Shown: positions 33,385 through 34,246 of the stretch, one piece after another
Layout: the number at the start of each line of letters is the position of its first letter
Numbering within the stretch: position 1 is the first letter of the stretch
Assembly: GCA_902556205.1 (NCBI GenBank)
Contig: CACDVH010000018.1
Coordinates: forward strand, 1 to 34,246
Length of the DNA: 34,246 bases
From: an uncultured Gammaproteobacteria bacterium
Lineage (GTDB): Bacteria > Pseudomonadota > Gammaproteobacteria > PS1 > Pseudothioglobaceae
Direction of reading: 5' to 3'
The notes under the pieces: model-generated
What the model was told of the DNA's origin: nothing
Database searches by the model: none
Seen by the model: only the letters and a program-made list of their open reading frames with translations
Translations under genes and position numbers: made by a program

Positions 33385-33966
33385 ATGAATACAGCAAATC
33401 ATGGAGGCGCCAGGAAGGGCGCTGGCCGCAAAAAAAACTCAGGTAGATTCAAGGAAGAGACAAAGGTTATTAGGGTTCCTGTTAGCCTCGTTAATACTAT
33501 CAATCCCGTTATTGAGATCTATAAGTCTCAGGTTAAATCTGATGTCGAAGTTCTTTTGGCTAATGACAATCCAACTGAATTATCGATTCCAATTTTTACC
33601 TCTAGGGTTCAGGCAGGTTTTCCTTCTCCAGCCGATGACCACTTGGAGGATACGCTTGATCTGAATACACATTTAATTCACCATAAAGAGGCTACATTCT
33701 TTGTAAAGGCTCAGGGCGACTCGATGATAGGCGCAGGTATTCAGCAAGGAGATATTCTGATAGTTGACAAGTCTTTAACTGCTAAAAGTGGAAAGATAGT
33801 GATTGCAGTTGTCGATGGTGAGTTTACTGTTAAGCGCCTACATAAATACAAAGGAAATATAACGCTTAAGGCTGAAAACCCTGATTTTAAAGATATTAAG
33901 ATTGGGGGTGATGATGAGCTTATTATATGGGGCGTTGTGACATCAGTCATCCATCAATATGAATAA
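33385..33966 (+). CDS. umuD: UmuD-like S24 peptidase, SOS mutagenesis protein, with N-terminal extension
   Basis: A 193-residue self-cleaving protein. The C-terminal part has the S24 pattern: cleavage site Ala77-Gly78 (VQAGFPSP), nucleophile Ser113 (GDSMIG) and general-base Lys150 (FTVKRL). After RecA-stimulated cleavage it would form the UmuD' subunit of polymerase V. E. coli UmuD has 139 residues; this protein has about 50 more at the N-terminus, starting with a glycine-arginine-lysine motif ([11 protein letters not shown], 7-17) common in DNA-binding proteins of plasmids and phages. This extension would be removed on cleavage. It overlaps umuC by eight bases. The assignment is firm; the role of the extension is not. 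Confidence 0.93.
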   Translation: MNTANHGGARKGAGRKKNSGRFKEETKVIRVPVSLVNTINPVIEIYKSQVKSDVEVLLANDNPTELSIPIFTSRVQAGFPSPADDHLEDTLDLNTHLIHHKEATFFVKAQGDSMIGAGIQQGDILIVDKSLTAKSGKIVIAVVDGEFTVKRLHKYKGNITLKAENPDFKDIKIGGDDELIIWGVVTSVIHQYE

Positions 33967-34246
33967 TAAGACTAAGTTTGCATTAGTCGACTGTAATAAC
34001 TTCTATGCCTCCTGTGAAAGAGTGTTTGAACCTAAGCTAGAGAGAAAGCCAATAGTTGTTCTTTCTAATAATGATGGCTGCATTATTGCCCGTTCTAATG
34101 AAGCCAAAGCACTAGGTATTAAAATGGGAGCGCCTTTTTTTAAAGTGAAAGATTTGGTTGTTAAGAATAATGTTGTGGTTAAATCCTCAAACTACCCTTT
34201 GTATGGAGATATGTCTTCTAGAGTCATGAAGATTATTGGAGAGTAT
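33959..34246 (+). CDS. umuC: DNA polymerase V catalytic subunit UmuC (3' truncated by the window)
   Basis: The first 96 residues of a Y-family translesion polymerase run off the window end. [17 protein letters not shown] (residues 7-23) carries the first catalytic aspartate and steric-gate region; [17 protein letters not shown] and [15 protein letters not shown] follow, the latter typical of UmuC rather than DinB. The ATG lies inside the umuD coding region (eight-base overlap), in a different frame, so translation is coupled. It bypasses DNA lesions together with UmuD'. Confidence 0.95.
   Translation, partial: MNNKTKFALVDCNNFYASCERVFEPKLERKPIVVLSNNDGCIIARSNEAKALGIKMGAPFFKVKDLVVKNNVVVKSSNYPLYGDMSSRVMKIIGEY

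Noticed and set aside
1-34246. CRISPR arrays, tRNA or rRNA genes, insertion sequences
   Set aside because: No regularly spaced repeats, cloverleaf-like segments, transposase genes or terminal repeats were seen.

Overview
The window is AT-rich, densely coded DNA that looks like a marine gammaproteobacterium with a compact genome (possibly the SUP05/Arctic96BD-19 'Thioglobus' type; this is an impression from codon use and gene content, not a proven placement). It uses the standard code, genes overlap by 1-8 bases in long operons, and no intergenic gap exceeds about 260 bases. I saw no rRNA, tRNA, CRISPR array, insertion sequence or phage gene.

Layout. (1) 1-4240: a purine/nucleoside-type BMP-family ABC transporter (truncated double ATPase, two permeases, binding protein), closed by a strong hairpin terminator. 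(2) 4341-5727, minus strand: tatABC. (3) 5987-17908, plus strand: a galactoside operon made of a CUT1 binding protein, two permeases, GH36 alpha-galactosidase, IlvD/Edd-type sugar-acid dehydratase, SDR sugar dehydrogenase, 2-keto-3-deoxygalactonate kinase, KDPGal aldolase, SMP-30 lactonase and GH42 beta-galactosidase. This is a complete De Ley-Doudoroff route from intracellular alpha- and beta-galactosides to pyruvate and glyceraldehyde-3-phosphate. (4) 17910-19773, minus: a MalK/UgpC-type ATPase that probably powers the transporter in (3), and an IclR regulator. (5) 19963-21462, plus: a lone glycerol kinase. (6) 21459-26812, minus: a tight five-gene operon of a LacD/YihT-superfamily aldolase, FucI-like isomerase, Gfo/Idh/MocA protein, YihV-like PfkB kinase and SerA-like 2-hydroxyacid dehydrogenase. 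It faces (7) 27047-31887, plus: a complete second CUT1 sugar transporter with unusual permeases. (8) 31935-33299: an 8-oxoguanine deaminase-type amidohydrolase. (9) 33385-end: umuD and the start of umuC.

The main hypothesis is that 5833-31887 is one catabolic island for glycerol-linked sugars from photosynthetic membranes. Digalactosylglycerol (Gal-alpha-1,6-Gal-beta-glycerol, the DGDG head group) would need an alpha-galactosidase, a beta-galactosidase, a galactose pathway and a glycerol kinase, and all are present. The second operon has the shape of sulfoglycolysis (isomerase, YihV-like kinase, YihT/LacD-like aldolase, dehydrogenase, and a Gfo/Idh protein that could be an NAD-dependent glycosidase) and might handle sulfoquinovosyl-glycerol, although two sulfonate-contacting residues that I recall for YihV are not conserved. 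The promoters of the two binding-protein genes, 21 kb apart, carry the same pseudo-palindrome (ATAATGGAAC..TGTAC) exactly 58 bases upstream of an identical TATACT -10 box, which argues that both modules are controlled together, most simply by the IclR protein between them.
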